From positions 24,851,291 to 24,915,290 of the forward strand of contig NC_081555.1 in assembly GCF_963082655.1 (NCBI RefSeq): a stretch of 64,000 nt of DNA, given 5' to 3'. The DNA comes from Stomoxys calcitrans (Eukaryota; Arthropoda; Insecta; Diptera; Muscidae). The notes under the pieces are model-generated. The model ran no database searches and had not been told where the DNA came from. It saw only the letters and a program-made list of their open reading frames with translations. Position numbers and translations under genes: made by a program. Shown piece after piece: positions 32,990 through 44,847 of this stretch; positions within the stretch are counted from its first letter, which is position 1; each line of letters opens with the position of its first letter.

Positions 32990-33285
32990 AATCGAGGCCA
33001 CCGAAGCGCAGAGGTTAGCATGTTCGCCCATGAAGCTGAACGCCTGGGTTCGAATCATGGCAAGACCATCAGTACAAATAATTTCAGCGGTGGTTTTCCT
33101 CTCCTAATGCTGCCAACATTTGTGGGGTACTATGCCATGTAAAAACTTCTCTGCAAAGAGGTGTCGCACTGCGCCACGCCGTTCGGACTCGCCTATAAAA
33201 TGGAGAGCTCTTATCATTGAGCTTAAACTTGAATCGGACTGCACTCATTGATATGTGAGAAGTTTGCCCTTTTTCCTTAGTGAAA
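32990..33285 (+). mobile_element. Nearly full-length SINE running into the gap
   Basis: Head GAGGCCACCGAAGCGCAGAG, B-box GGGTTCGAATC, body CGCCACGCCGTTCGGACTCG and tail AAGTTTGCCCTTTTTCCTTA are in canonical order. The end lies in the N run. It follows the CTCTA satellite by 30 bp. Confidence 0.85.
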
Positions 33286-33485
33286 NNNNNNNNNNNNNNN
33301 NNNNNNNNNNNNNNNNNNNNNNNNNNNNNNNNNNNNNNNNNNNNNNNNNNNNNNNNNNNNNNNNNNNNNNNNNNNNNNNNNNNNNNNNNNNNNNNNNNNN
33401 NNNNNNNNNNNNNNNNNNNNNNNNNNNNNNNNNNNNNNNNNNNNNNNNNNNNNNNNNNNNNNNNNNNNNNNNNNNNNNNNNNNNN
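33286..33485. other. Assembly gap (200 N)
   Basis: Exactly 200 undetermined bases. The left side is a SINE and the right side a retrotransposon RT fragment, both multi-copy here, so the join may be a mis-scaffold. Confidence 0.95.
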
Positions 33486-34010
33486 CTCTAAGGACCGAGT
33501 CCACCCGGTACTGGTCTAAGGATTGGATCAGTGTGTCGGTCCGCACATTGTTAAAAGCCCCCTCGATGGCAATGCACACCGCCAGTGTGTACGTTTTGCC
33601 ATCGAACGATTCTTCCATTTTATGCACAACCTCGTGCAGGGCGGTCTCCACCGACCTTCCCTTGACATAGGCATGCTGCTTGTATTTGAGCAGTTCGCTG
33701 GATGTCCTACTTTAAATCATGGTGTCCACAATATGTTCCATGGTTTTGAGTAGAAAGAACGTAAGGCTTATGGGTCTGTAGGCCTTTGGTGTCACATAAC
33801 TTGCCTTGCCGGGCTTGGGTATAAACACCACTCTTGCCTCCTGCCAGGCTTTCGGAGTGCAAGTCCTAGGCACGCTGTTAGCCAGATGAGGCGCCAGATA
33901 GTCTGCCTCTTTAGTAGTAAAGCCGGAAATATTCCATCAAGTCCGGGTGACTTAAATAGTTTGAAGCTCCTCAAAGATTTATTCACCATAAATTCCGTCA
34001 TTATAAACTT
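33486..34010 (-). mobile_element. Family A RT fragment
   Basis: Minus-strand reading from 34000: TEFMVNKSLRSFKLFKSPGL (RT motif 0/1), PKAYRPISLTFFLLKTMEHI (motif 2 region), KQHAYVKGRSVETALHEVVH, and CIAIEGAFNNVRTDTLIQSL. In motif A the usual catalytic aspartate (IDIEGAFNN) reads alanine. There are frameshifts near 33790 and a stop near 33715. The fragment enters the gap before motif B. Confidence 0.75.
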
Positions 34011-34129
34011 CGATTAATGTCATTATTACAAGATTTCGGTGTCTCCGTGACTCCCTTCGCATTCTGTGGTTTTTCACACAGAATGGGAAGGGAGTCACGG
34101 CCTTAACACCCCGATCGAAATAGAGGTCT

Positions 34130-36395
34130 TATTGAAGGGTATTTAGGGGGTGGGCCGGTCCCAGATTCTGCCAAAAGTGTATACCAGATTCGTAGTCCCA
34201 AAGAATTTTCATTTGATACGTATTTTGTGACGTTGGACATTCATGTCTGTTTTGGGACTTTTTAAGGTTGGAATGGCTCCCTGGACACCTTGGGCCAGAT
34301 GTGTTCTCAACTTCCTAATACCTTTCATTTGATACCCATATTGTCACAATAGGTAAATATATCCTGTTGAGAGGTATTGGGGGGTGGAGTGGCGCCTCAG
34401 ACCTCAAGGAATAAGTTTTTATACCAGATTCTTACTCTACTTTTAACTACCTTTCGTTTAATATCCATATTGTCCCCATTGGTAAATACGACCTGCTGGG
34501 GTCTTTGTGGGGTGGGGAGGCCCCTCAGACACCAAGGAATAAAGTTTTATGTCAAATTTTTACACTACTTTTAAATACCTTTTATTTGATACCCATATTG
34601 CCCAAAGCGGTGAAAGTGTCCTGTGGGACACTTGGGATGGGGCGTCCCCCCATGTTAATTGACCACAAAATTCGTAACTAATTTCTTGTTTTTGGGGTAC
34701 CATAAGGTGGCAAACAAAATTTTGCTTAAATCGGTGCAACCATCTCCTGGATCTGGTGTTTTTGAAAATTAAGGTAGGGGGGAGGGTCCGCCCGGGTGGG
34801 GGTTTGGGATGGGGCGTCCCCCCGGGTTAATTGACCACGAAATTCGACACCAATTTCTTGTTTTTGGGGTACCATAAGGTGGCAAACAAAAATTTTGCTT
34901 ATAACGGTACACCCGTCTCCGGGATCTGGTGTTTTTGAAAATTAAGGGGGGGGGGGGGGGGGGGGGTCCGCCCCCCCATCTTTTTCTGTGTAGCTTTAAT
35001 CTTTTCAAAGTAAGCGTGCTTTCCACAGACGGACGGACATGGCTAGATCGACTTAAAATTTTATGGCAATTATGTATATATATACTTTATTTGGTCTAAG
35101 ACCAACATTTCGTTGAGCTACAAACCATGTGACGTAGTTGGAATATAGCCATCATATGGGGGAGCGTATAAAAATACCGGAGTGCACAGTAGTATCGAAT
35201 GAAGAGCAGGTCTAGGGAAGATTTGACTGAAGGCCGACCAATTAGTCAGTGAACACAGGCTTTTAGAGCGATAGGAGGGCAAACAAACTTTTAAGCTTTG
35301 GTGTTGGGTGGCTTTTGGGGGTGGGGCACCCCTCGAACACTTAGGGTAAAATGTGTATACCAAGTTCGTACTCTAGTCTTAAATACCTTTCATTTGATAC
35401 CCATATTGTCCCAATCGGTAAACATGTCCGTTCGGTTGGGGGTTTGGGATGGGGCGTCCCCCCAGGTTAATTGACCACAAAATTCGACACCAATTTCTTT
35501 TTTTTTTGGGATACCATAAGGTGGCAAACAAAATTTTGCTTAAATCGGTGCAACCATCTCCTGGATCAGGTGTTTTTTAAATTTAGAGTAGGGGGGGAGG
35601 GTCCGCCTCCCCCCATCTTTTTCTGTGTAGCTTTAATCTTTTCAAAGTAAGCGTGCCTTCCACAGACGGACAGACGGACGGACATGGCTAGATCGACTTA
35701 AAATTTTATGACGATTATGAATATATATACTTTATTTGGTCTAAGACCAACATTTCGTTGAGCTACAAACGATGTGACGTAATTGGAATATAGCCATCAT
35801 ATGGGGGAGCGTATACAAATACCGGAGTGCACAGTAGTATCGAATGAAGAGCAGGTCTAGTGAAGATTTGACTGAAGGCCGACCAATTAGTCAGTGAACA
35901 CAGGCTTTTAGCGCGATAGGTGGGCAAACAAACTTTTAAGCTTTGGTGTTGGGTGGCTTCTGGGGGTGGGGCACCCCTCGAACACTTAGGGTAAAATGTG
36001 TATACCAAGTTCGTACTCTACTCTTAAATACCTTTCATTTGATACCCATATTGTCCCAATCGGTAAGCATGTCCGTCCGGGTGGGGGTTTGGGATGGGGC
36101 GTCCCCCCAGGTTAATTGACCACAAAATTCGATACTAATTTCTTGTTTTTGGGATACCATAAGGTGGCAAACAAAATTTTGCTTAAATTGGTGCAACCGT
36201 TTCCTGGATCTGGTGTTTTTGAAATTAAGGGTAGGGGGGAGGGTCCGCCTCCCCCATCTTTTTTTGGTGTAGCTTTAATCTTTTGAAAGTAAGCGTGCTT
36301 TACATGATATGAACTGCTGTTCTAGAGATAAGATTTGACTGAAGGCTGACCAACTAGTCAGAGAACACAGGCTTTAAGCGTGATAGGAGGAGAAA
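34130..36395. repeat. Complex of Helitron-like units and a 640-bp tandem repeat
   Basis: 34130-34640 holds reverse-oriented Helitron-like units (ATACCTTTCATTTGATACCC). From about 34800 a composite unit of Helitron-like and mini-me 3'-end sequence repeats: GGTTTGGGATGGGG at 34801, 35441 and 36086 (offsets 640 and 645). Each full unit contains CACAGACGG-type GTCY seeds, GGCTAGATCGACTTAAAATT and a TATATATAC tract. The third unit is deleted internally and carries MITE copy 3. A smaller roughly 171-bp repeat (TTAATTGACCAC at about 34655 and 34826) lies at the left. Confidence 0.8.
34946..34966 (+). repeat. G21 homopolymer
   Basis: Twenty-one consecutive G within the C/G-rich block of the 640-bp unit. 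The other copies have 5-8 G at the same place, so length here may be a sequencing artefact. Confidence 0.9.
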
Positions 36396-36398
36396 CTA

Positions 36399-36634
36399 TT
36401 GGTTGCCCAAAAAGTAATTGCGGATTTTCTAAAAGAAAGTAAATGCATTTTTAATAAAACTTTGAATGAACTTTAATCAAATATACTTTTTTTACACTTT
36501 TTTTCTAAAGCAAGCTAAAAGTAACAGCTGATAACTGACAGAAGAAAGAATGCAACCACAGAGTCACAAGCTGTGAAAAAATTTGTCAACGCCGACTATA
36601 TGAAAAATCCGCAATTACTTTTTGGGCAACCCAA
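36399..36634 (-). mobile_element. Mariner-type MITE, copy 3 (236 bp)
   Basis: Opposite orientation to copies 1, 2 and 4, judged from the interior. TA flanks at 36397-36398 and 36635-36636. The left terminal repeat has lost one G (TTGGTTGCCC). It sits in the third unit of the 640-bp repeat. Confidence 0.9.
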
Positions 36635-36636
36635 TA

Positions 36637-37779
36637 ACTTAAGAGCCACTGTGCGGCCCGAAATTTCAGTATCTTATTTCTACTAAAACAATGCCTTCGG
36701 ATGGTAAATCATTATTTTGACCAAAAGACATTTCTCTTTTTGATAACACACATTTTTGGCACTATACGTCTCATTCCAAATAAATTCAAAGCGAAATTTG
36801 TATTCACAATAGCTGGTTTGTCACAGCCGAGATGTAGGCAAAGATTGTTTGCATTATGAATGTGTGCATGAGTTTGAAAATGAAAATGACTGCTTTCATA
36901 TCCTTTTTGCATATTAAGGTCTATGTATAGCATGTGTGTATGCATGGCTACACATTTATGGAAATATACGGTTAATTGTGGTTTTTGTGTCGGGGGTTTG
37001 GTTGGTTTGCATTTCCAATGCCTGCCTGCCCACCTACCAGCCGCCTTTTGCCATTGCAGCCATTATCCATTATGCTTCTCATTAGTAGCAACGAGCACAG
37101 AACAAAGTCCCCCAAACTATGACATCGACTGCCCCCTCGTTTTTAGCCAACCATGCAACCAACCAGCCAGCCATTCAGCCAACCAACATCCCAGGCATGC
37201 CACATGTCAGACACTTGCATTTGCTTTTATGGTCCTTTGGCAAAGGCCTAGTGCCATCACCATCAGCCTCCTACTGATTATCGTATCGTATTGTTATTAT
37301 TGTTGGTTGGATTGTTAAGTATGCATTGCGCAATTTTCAATTATTTTCCATTTTTTTCTTCACCATTTGTTTGAGGCAGTTTTTTACTTCTCTCTGAGAA
37401 AAACTCTGGCAAATTTTTTCATTTTTCTCTTAGCCACCCATAGTCATAGTAAGTTGTTTGGGATTTGGTTTCATGGGTTTCTTCTTTCTTTGTATGGTTT
37501 TGATGATTATTTTCCTTTTTGTGATGATTGTGATTATGAGAGTTATTATTATTATTCTTATTATTTGTGTGCCCTACAGATGATGTGAGCTGAGATTAGA
37601 ACAGGTACCGTCGTGTCATGTTGGACGCTGGAACTGCAACAGGAGGCTTTATAATCGAGCAAAAAGAGTGAACTAGGCAGAGGACGGGGACGAATATTGT
37701 AAAGGCCTAGGCGGGTTCCAGAAAGCGACCAGTTGAGAGATGGGGGTTAATGGTCCAAATTCTGTGGCAACTTGGAAGG
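36637..37779. other. Apparently single-copy DNA without recognised genes
   Basis: Small open frames (36712-36945, 36923-37318, 37367-37588) have no domain. 37490-37570 is rich in TGATTATTA-type words. Nothing else seen. Confidence 0.45.
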
Positions 37780-37885
37780 TATGAATACCCCGCAAATGTC
37801 CCCATCATTGGTGGCAGGATAACCATCGCAAACAATTCGGCATCATCAGCGGACATAATAACCTCTGCGCCACGGTGATAGCCGT
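37780..37885 (-). mobile_element. Degenerate SINE fragment
   Basis: CCGCAAATGTCCCCATCATT, GGCAGGATAACCATCG and ATAACCTCTGCGCCACGGTG follow the minus-strand SINE order, with the B-box region deleted. Confidence 0.55.
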
Positions 37886-38030
37886 GGTCTTTTATATCGG
37901 CCTGACCGAACGTTATCATCCTAATACTACTGCAGGAATCATTTGAAGATTTCATGCCATGGTCAGAACGAATTTTTAGCATAAACCTAGCATAGTCCAA
38001 CCCACAAAGTGCTCAAGGTGGTCATTATCC

Positions 38031-38343
38031 TTGCAAATGTCCATGAACATTCCACTAAGAAACCGGGGGTAACTTTTCTCATATCAATCAGTGCAGTCCG
38101 ATTAGAGTTTAAGCTTAATGATAAGGGGCCTCCTTTTTATAGCCGAGTCCGAGCGGCGTGCCCCAGTGCGACACCTCTTTTGAGAGAAGTTTTTACACGA
38201 CATAGTACCTCACAAATGTTGCCAGCATAAGGAGAGGAAAACCACCGCTGAAAATAGTTTTTTTCATGGTCTTGCCAGGATCGAATCCAGGAGTTCAGCG
38301 TCATAGGCAAACATGCTAACCTCTGCGCTATGGTGACCTCCGA
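38031..38343 (-). mobile_element. Full-length SINE with 9-bp target duplication
   Basis: TCATTATCC at 38022-38030 and 38344-38352 flanks a complete copy, from tail (TGAACATTCCACTAAGAAAC) through body (GGGGCCTCCTTTTTATAGCC) to head (AACCTCTGCGCTATGGTGAC). One base is missing in the B-box (AGGATCGAATCC). Confidence 0.85.
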
Positions 38344-38416
38344 TCATTATCCCTAAAGCGAGAAAAACTTCTTGGCGGCCTTCCTGGATATCGAGAGGGA
38401 GCACTAACAACATTGA

Positions 38417-38730
38417 GATGCAAATTTGTCCATGAACATTCCACTAACCAAACTTCTCGCATATCAATAAGTGCTACCCGATTTAAGATTTAAGCTAAAT
38501 GATAAGGGTCCTCCTGTTTATAGCCGAGTCCGAACGGTGTGCAGCAGTGCGACACCTCTTTGGGGAGAAGTTTTTGCATGGCTGCCATACATATTTTCAA
38601 ATATCATAGTTTGCCACAAATGTCGCCAGCATTAAGAGGGAATAACCACTGCTGAAAATTCTTTCTGATGTTCACGCAAGGATTCGAACCCACTGTTTCA
38701 CCGTGGGTGGACATGCTTTGAGGCCACGTA
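38417..38730 (-). mobile_element. SINE, diverged full-length copy
   Basis: Same order as the previous copy. It has a roughly 30-bp insertion in the middle (ATACATATTTTCAAATATCA region), a deletion in the tail, and a rearranged head (CACTGTTTCACCGTGGGTGG). Head-to-tail neighbour of the 38031-38343 copy, 74 bp apart. Confidence 0.75.
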
Positions 38731-39485
38731 GAGGTAGGGCCGAAACACTCCATTCTGGCCGGATTATAGGTTGATCAGCTTACGATTGTTTTTACTCAAA
38801 ACTGTTGAAAGACCGACTTGAAGGCGAATGGAGAATATAATCGTAGACGAACACAAGAAAATTTCAGTGAGGCATAACACGCAATCCCACGTACCGGATT
38901 GCACGGTTGCACATACCGGATTGACCCGAAATAGTCGTACATCGGCAAGGGCTGCCGCCTCAGTATAAAACACACTGCTACAACAACAACAACGCATAGC
39001 TCGCTATATGAGAAGTAGTAAGTCATGGCGGTTTTAAAGGATATCGAAGGGGCGGTTTTAAAGGATATCGAAAGGGCGGTTGCCATGGAGAACCCCGTAA
39101 GGATGAGTGTATTTACGATTTTCTGGAACCATGTTTTGCCACCGATTCGAGGAAAGTTTCTGTTGACGATCAGAGAGATCACTGAAAGGTCACTGATAAG
39201 CTTGTTTAGATGATCCACGAGAAAAGGGTTGAGAACTTAACGAAAAAAGATGGAAATGGTGTTTTTCACTCGGAGATTACTAAATTGTAAACACCCGTCT
39301 CTGGAAAGAATACCTCTGCAGTTGGAATAGTAGGTTAAATGCCTTAGCCTTTTATTCCATTCGATGCTGTTCCGTAAGAGGAATACGGATGAAAGAAGAA
39401 GAAAGGCACTGTACGCCTCCTACTTTACACAAAGATCTTCAGTAAGAAGTGGAGAGATAACCCAAAGATGATTTACTGGAAGTAC
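38731..39485. other. Unassigned DNA with CAA tract
   Basis: CTACAACAACAACAACGC at about 38978 follows TCGGCAAGGGCTGCCGCC. This may be the 3' end of an old retroelement with a CAA-repeat tail, but the call is weak. GGTTTTAAAGGATATCGA occurs twice, 21 bp apart (about 39029 and 39050). No domain-bearing frame. Confidence 0.35.
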
Positions 39486-41575
39486 ACGGGGATTATGAGA
39501 TCGCTTAGATTGACGTATAGGACACTGATATGGGGGAAGACGGTTGATAGGAAGTTCTAGGGTAGGGAGATCGCCTTCTTCGGAATCCCGGGCATTATGA
39601 GGTCGTTGTTGACATATGGGATACTGATAAGGGAGAAGGCGGTTGATAGCAAGTTCCAGGGTAGAGAGAATTATGAGATCGGCGTTGAAATATGGGTCAC
39701 TGACATGGGGGAAAGCGGTTAATATGAACTTCCAGGATAGGGAGTTCGACTTCTTCGGAATCCCTGACGAGAGGGAGGGCGGCTGATAGGAATATCCAGA
39801 GTTCGCCTTCTTCGGAGTCCCATGCATTATGAGATCGGTGTTTATATATGGGATAGATATGGGAGAAGGTGGTAGATAGGAAGATCCAGGGCTAGCGTAG
39901 GAAGATCGTCTTCTTCGGAATACCGCGCATTATGAGATCGGTGTTGATATAAGGGACACTGATATGGGGGAAAGCAGTTGATAGGAATTTCCACGGTAGG
40001 AAGTTCGCATTCTTCGGAATATCCAGAGTTCGCCTTCTTCGGAGTCCCATGCATTATGAGATCGGTGTTTACATATGGGACAGATATGGGGGAAGGTGGT
40101 AGATAGGAAGTTCCAGGGCCAGCGTGGGAAGATCGCCTTCTTCGGAATACCGGGCATTATGAGATCGGTGTTGACATAGGGACACTGATATGGGGGAAAG
40201 CAGTTGATAAGAATTTCCACGGTAGGAAGTTCGCATTCTTCGGAATACCGGGTATTATGAGATCGGTGTTGACAAATGGAACACTGATATGGTGGAAGGT
40301 GGTAGATAGAAAATTCCAGGGTAGGGAGTTTGCATTCTTCGGAATCCCGGGCGTTATGAGATCGGTGTTGACATGTGGAACACTGATATGGGGAAAAGGC
40401 AGTTGATAGGAGTTTCCAGGGTAAGAAGTTAGCCTTTTTAGGAATCCCGGGCATTATAAGATCGCTGTTGACATATGGGACACTGATATGAGGAAGGTGG
40501 TAGATAGGAATTTTCTGGGTAGGGAGTTCGCCTTTTTCGGAATCCCGGGCATTATGAGATCGGAGTTGACAAATGGGACACTGATATGGGGCAAAGCGGT
40601 TGATAGGAAGTTCTTGGGTAGGGAGTTTGCCTTCTTTGGAATTCCGGGCATTGTGAGATCGATGTTTATATATCGGACATTGATATAATGGGAAGGGGTT
40701 CACAGGAAGTTCCAAGAAAGGGAGTTCGCCTGCTTCGGAATCCCGGGCATTATGAGATCGGTGTTGTAAAATTGGACACCCATAATGGGAAAGGTGGTAA
40801 ATAGGAAGTTCCACGGTAGGGAGTTCACCTTCTTCAGAATCCAGGGCATTATGAGATCGCCGTTGACATACGGAACAGTGATATGGGGGAAGGGGGTTGA
40901 TAGGAAGTTCCAGAGTAGGGAGTCCGCATTCTTCGGAATTCCGGGCATTATGAGATGGGTGTTGACATATGGAACACGGTTGATAGGAATTTCCCGGATA
41001 GGGAGTTATCCTCCTTCGGAATCCCTGGCATTATCAGATCGCTGTGGACATGTGGGACATTGATATAGGGGAAGTGAGTTGATAGGAAGTTCAAGGTAGG
41101 AAGTTAGCTTCCTTCGGAAACCCGAGCATTATGAGGTCGGTGTTGACAAATGGGACACCGATATGGGGGAAGGTGGTTGATAGGATGTTCTAAGGTAGGG
41201 AGATCGCCTTCTTCGGAATTCTGTGCATTATGAGATCGGTGTTGACACATGGGACACTGGTATGGAGGAAAGCGGTTGATAGGAAGTTCATAGGTAGGAA
41301 GTTCCTCCTTCGGAATCCCGGGCATTATGAGATTTCTGTTGACGTATGGGACACCGATATGGAGGAAAGCGGTTGATAGGAAGTTGAAGGAAAGGGAGTA
41401 TGCCTTCTTCGAAATCCCAGGTGTCGACATATGAGACAGTGATATGGAGGAAGGGGTTGATAGGAGGTTCTAGGGCAAGGAGTTAACCTTCTTTCGAATC
41501 CCGGGCATTATGAGATCGGTGTTGACATATAGGTCACTAATATGGAGGAAGGCGGTTTATAAGAAGTTTCAACAA
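39486..41575 (-). repeat. 99-bp minisatellite array with long open frames on the minus strand
   Basis: About 21 units. GCATTAT-type anchors lie at 40154, 40252, 40351, 40451, 40550, 40649, 40747, 40846 and 40945 (spacing 98-100). Conserved blocks are TATGGGACACTGATATGGGG, GGTTGATAGGAAGTTCC and GTTCGCCTTCTTCGGAATCC. Because 99 is a multiple of three, the minus strand stays open over units; the longest frame is 294 codons (39930-40814), with repeats of MPGIPKKANS, FLSTAFPHISVPY and NTDLI. Frames shift wherever a unit is 98 or 100 bp, and no start context or neighbour supports a gene. Best read as a satellite. Confidence 0.85.
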
Positions 41576-42420
41576 CAAAAAATTTTACTGAAAATTTATA
41601 TTCAAGGACATTTTTATTGAAACTTTGTCCTTAGAAAAATTTTTACTGAAGCTTTATCTTAAGAGAAAACTTCATATCAATTTTATCTTCAGAGAAAATT
41701 TAAAAAAAAAAATTGATTTTAGAGGATTTTTTTAGAAATTTTATTTTCAGTGGAAATTTTATAGAAATTTTGCCTTTAGAGAAAATTTCGCCGAAATTTC
41801 TTAGAAATGTTGTATTTAAAGAAAATTTCTTAGAAATGTCATCTTTAAAGAAAATTTCTTAGAAATTTTGTATTTCGAGAAAATGCATTAGAAATTTTGT
41901 CTTTAGAGAAAATTTCATAGAAATCTTATCTTTAGAGAAAATTTTTTAGAAATCTTGTCTTTAGAGAAAATTTTATAGAAAATTTGTCTTTAGGGAAAAT
42001 TTCGTAGAAAAATTATTTTTTACCCACCACTATAGGATGGGTGTGAACTAATCTAGTCAGTCCGTTTGTAACAACTCGAAATATTGCTCTGCGATATGCG
42101 ACATAAAGTATATATATTCTGGATCGTCTCGACATTCTAAGTCGAACTAGAACTGTCCGTCCGTCTGTCGAAATCATGCTAGCAGTCAAACAGCTTGAAA
42201 TTTTGCACAGACTGCAAATGGGCTATATCCGTTCAGATTTAGATAGAGGTTCCACATAAACCGATTATTTTACTGAATTTTTTTCTTTAGAGAAAATTGT
42301 TCTTTTGGTATATTTCATGGAAATCTTTCTTTAGGGAAAATGTCATAAACCTTGTGTCTTCAGAGAAAAATGTGTAGAGATTTTTTCATATAGCAACATT
42401 TTATGGAAATTAAGTTTCTT
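41576..42420 (+). repeat. 29-bp AT-rich degenerate tandem array
   Basis: Units read roughly AAAATTTCATAGAAATTTTG followed by TCTTTAGAG. GTCTTTAGAG-type anchors around 41895-41985 are spaced 29 bp. The array starts directly at the end of the 99-bp array and is interrupted by a mini-me-like fragment at 42024-42270, resuming afterwards with TTTCTTTAGAGAAAATT. Confidence 0.75.
42024..42270 (-). mobile_element. Mini-me-like 3' fragment inside the 29-bp array
   Basis: Reverse of the family 3' end: ACCCACCACTATAGGATGGG, GTTTGTAACAACTCGAAATA, a TATATATTCT tract, TGTCCGTCCGTCTGTCGAAA (GTCY seed) and CACATAAACCGATT. The 29-bp array resumes on the right. Confidence 0.75.
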
Positions 42421-43441
42421 TGTAAGTCCCCACAAAAGCCTACTACCCAAGTCGTCTCTAGCCACCATTAGTATCACTATAACCCTAATACCCTCAGCTT
42501 AGCTCACATCCTTTCCGTTTCCTTGTTTGCCTTACTTTTTGTGGTTGGTGTTTAATTAAAAGACTATATGCGTTGCCTTGCAACATGGTATGGCTTGGTA
42601 TGATGGCATTTCGTTTGGGTGCTCACTTCGGTTTCAGTTTGAGTCATGGTTGTCGGTTGGCGATTTTGTTTTTTTCCGTATGCGGCTGCTACCAGTGTTG
42701 CAATTAAAAATGTAAAAAAAATTACTACTGTGGGCTAAAAATCTACCATAATCCCTGCATTATCAGCAGCACTATGTAAGGTTGGAGGGTGATGGGGAAG
42801 GAGGGAAGTGAAGTACAATAACGCATAGTGGCATCATGATTAATGCCATGATTGCAATGCTACCAAAGCCATTGCTACTGCTGCTGATGATGTTGATGAA
42901 TATTAAGCTGAAAAGAAAATTTTTACGCTTTTTTTCTCTTCTTCTGTGGCATTTTCATATGGTATATGTACTTAGCATAGTTGATGGCGTGCTAAGGGGT
43001 AAGGGGGGTAACAGGGTTTCATTGCAAAAGAGAGAAATAAATATATTATTATGATTATTATTTTCTTTTTATTTTTTTTTTCATCCTTTTTGACACAAAA
43101 TTATGCAATGGTCTCATTAAAAATTTAAATTAAAAACTAAGAGCCAAAAGGAATTTTTTTTTATTCATTTCAATAATGACTATGGACATTATGAGCAATA
43201 GCTAAAGGATGTGGTGATTTATATTTTTTTGTGTTTTTTTTTTCCAGCATAGAGGAAACCGCAAGTGAAATGGGAAAGGCAAATAATAATAATTATGTGA
43301 TATGTTTCAATAAATGAATTGAATTGAGAGAAATAAAAACTTAGTGAGCTTTAAAAAAATCAGTAAAAGATAATATGATGAAGCATTGGGTGCCGACGGG
43401 TTACTTAAGGTCAGCATAAATTTTGATACTTTCTTTTCTGG
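42421..43441. other. AT-rich stretch without recognised genes
   Basis: No supported frame. The 42836-43054 frame is hydrophobic but has no known motif and lies in low-complexity sequence. T-rich runs near 43060-43250. Confidence 0.45.
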
Positions 43442-44092
43442 TGCAGCTAACGTTAGGTAGGGTTTAAGTGGTAGTCTGCCAGCAGACTCATTTAGACGTT
43501 TTCGCCCATTGTGATACCACAGGAACAGAAGAAGGAAGATGCCTTCTACCGTTGAACCATCCAGATCGGTTTAAAAAACCCAATAACTTGCGAATGTTCA
43601 CATCCGCTAAATCAGACAGGTTCTCAAAGAAATGAGAACCTAAGGTGGAACTCCTTATGACTGTTAGTGCGGGACACACACTCAGAAGGTGTTCTATAGT
43701 CTCTGTTTCTTCGATGTCCTCACAGCTTCAACTTTCAGTATGCCAACATGTTTTCCGATTAGACAGTGACCTGTCATGACGGACACAATGACGGAGACGT
43801 CTGTTCTAGCCAGTAATAGCAAAGCAGTAGACCTCTTCAAGTCTAGATTAGGCCACATAGTTTTTGAATGCTCACAGCCCCCTTTTTGTGACCATCTATC
43901 ATTCGTTGTCCTTCGGGCCTGGTCCTGAAAATTTAGCTTAAATGCTAGAGGCATAAACGCAAGAGACATACCCACAGATTCCAGTATCTCTGGAATGTGA
44001 AGGGTAGTTCCTAGTCTCGCAAGCTCATCCGCTTTATCATTCCCTGGTATATCTCTGTGGCCCCGTTGAGAGATCTGCGACAGTCGAGGGCG
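43442..44092 (-). mobile_element. Family B 3' end (third copy)
   Basis: It begins with a tail variant (GTTAGGTAGGGTTTAAG) and encodes, on the minus strand, PGNDKADELARLGTTLH, NFQDQARRTTNDRWSQ and the C-terminal SVMTGHCLIGKHVG segment. The final Cys cluster is frameshifted. It ends near 44092 at GAGGGCGATTTTTGC, in the RNase H domain. Confidence 0.7.
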
Positions 44093-44129
44093 ATTTTTGC
44101 TGAAGCTAAAGCTGCTAAAAAAAATCTTC

Positions 44130-44847
44130 AGTAGACATAAAATGTAGACATAATCCATATATCCACCATGGATCGGATTTGTTAAGTTCTTTGCCCGGTA
44201 TCTTTTTATAGGCAAACAAATGATAATGGATAAGAATTGCTTTGTTACTAGAGCTATATCAGATTATGGACCTATTGGGGCCATATTTGGCTTGGATGTT
44301 AGAGACAATAGTAGGTGTCAAATTTCTGCCAAATTGGACACGAATTGAACCCCTGAGGGGCTGAAGAAGTTAAATCGGGAGATCCGTTTATAAAATTGGA
44401 TAAAAATTGCGGCTTGCAAGGACTCAAGAAATCAAATCGGGAGATCGGTTTACATAGGAGCTATATCAAGTTATAGACCGATTTGGTCCGTATTTGGCAC
44501 AGCTATTTAGAATCATAGCAGAATACGAAAATAGCAGAGGACGAAAATTGCGGCTACCAGGTGCTCAATAAGTCAAATCGGGAGATTGGTTTATATGGGA
44601 GCTATATCCAAATCTGAACCGATATGGCTCATTTGCAAATCCCAATGACCTGCATCAATAGAAAGTATCTGTGCAAAATTTTAAGTGGCTAACTTTACGC
44701 GTTCACCAGCTATCGTGATTTCGACAGACGGACGGACATGGCTAGATCGACTCAGAACGTCGACACGATCAAGAATATATATATTTTATGTGGTCGCAGA
44801 TCAATATTTCGAGGTGTTCCAATTGGAATGACTAGATTAGTATATTA
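44130..44847 (+). mobile_element. Mini-me-like element ending at a MITE
   Basis: CCACCATGGATCGGATTTGT start region, body units (GATCGGTTTACATAGGAGCT, GACCGATTTGGTCCGTATTT), ACAGACGGACGGACATGGCT seed and TATATATATTTTATGTGG tract. The last bases before the MITE are GACTAGATTAGTATATTA. The usual terminal ACCCCC…GGTGGAGGGT hairpin is missing, except perhaps for GTATAAAA just after the MITE. Confidence 0.7.

Noticed and set aside
32315..33142. 275-codon open frame, longest plus-strand frame in the region
   Set aside because: It is the translation of the CTCTA satellite (a cyclic LLYST peptide) followed by SINE sequence.
35118..36008. Two near-identical 81-codon minus-strand frames suggesting a duplicated gene
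   Set aside because: They fall in the 640-bp tandem repeat and translate Helitron-like and mini-me-like DNA; the similarity is that of the repeat.
38978..38996. CAA tract as the poly(A)-like tail of a recent retrogene
   Set aside because: No coding sequence or target duplication was found next to it; kept only as a weak note in the spacer entry.
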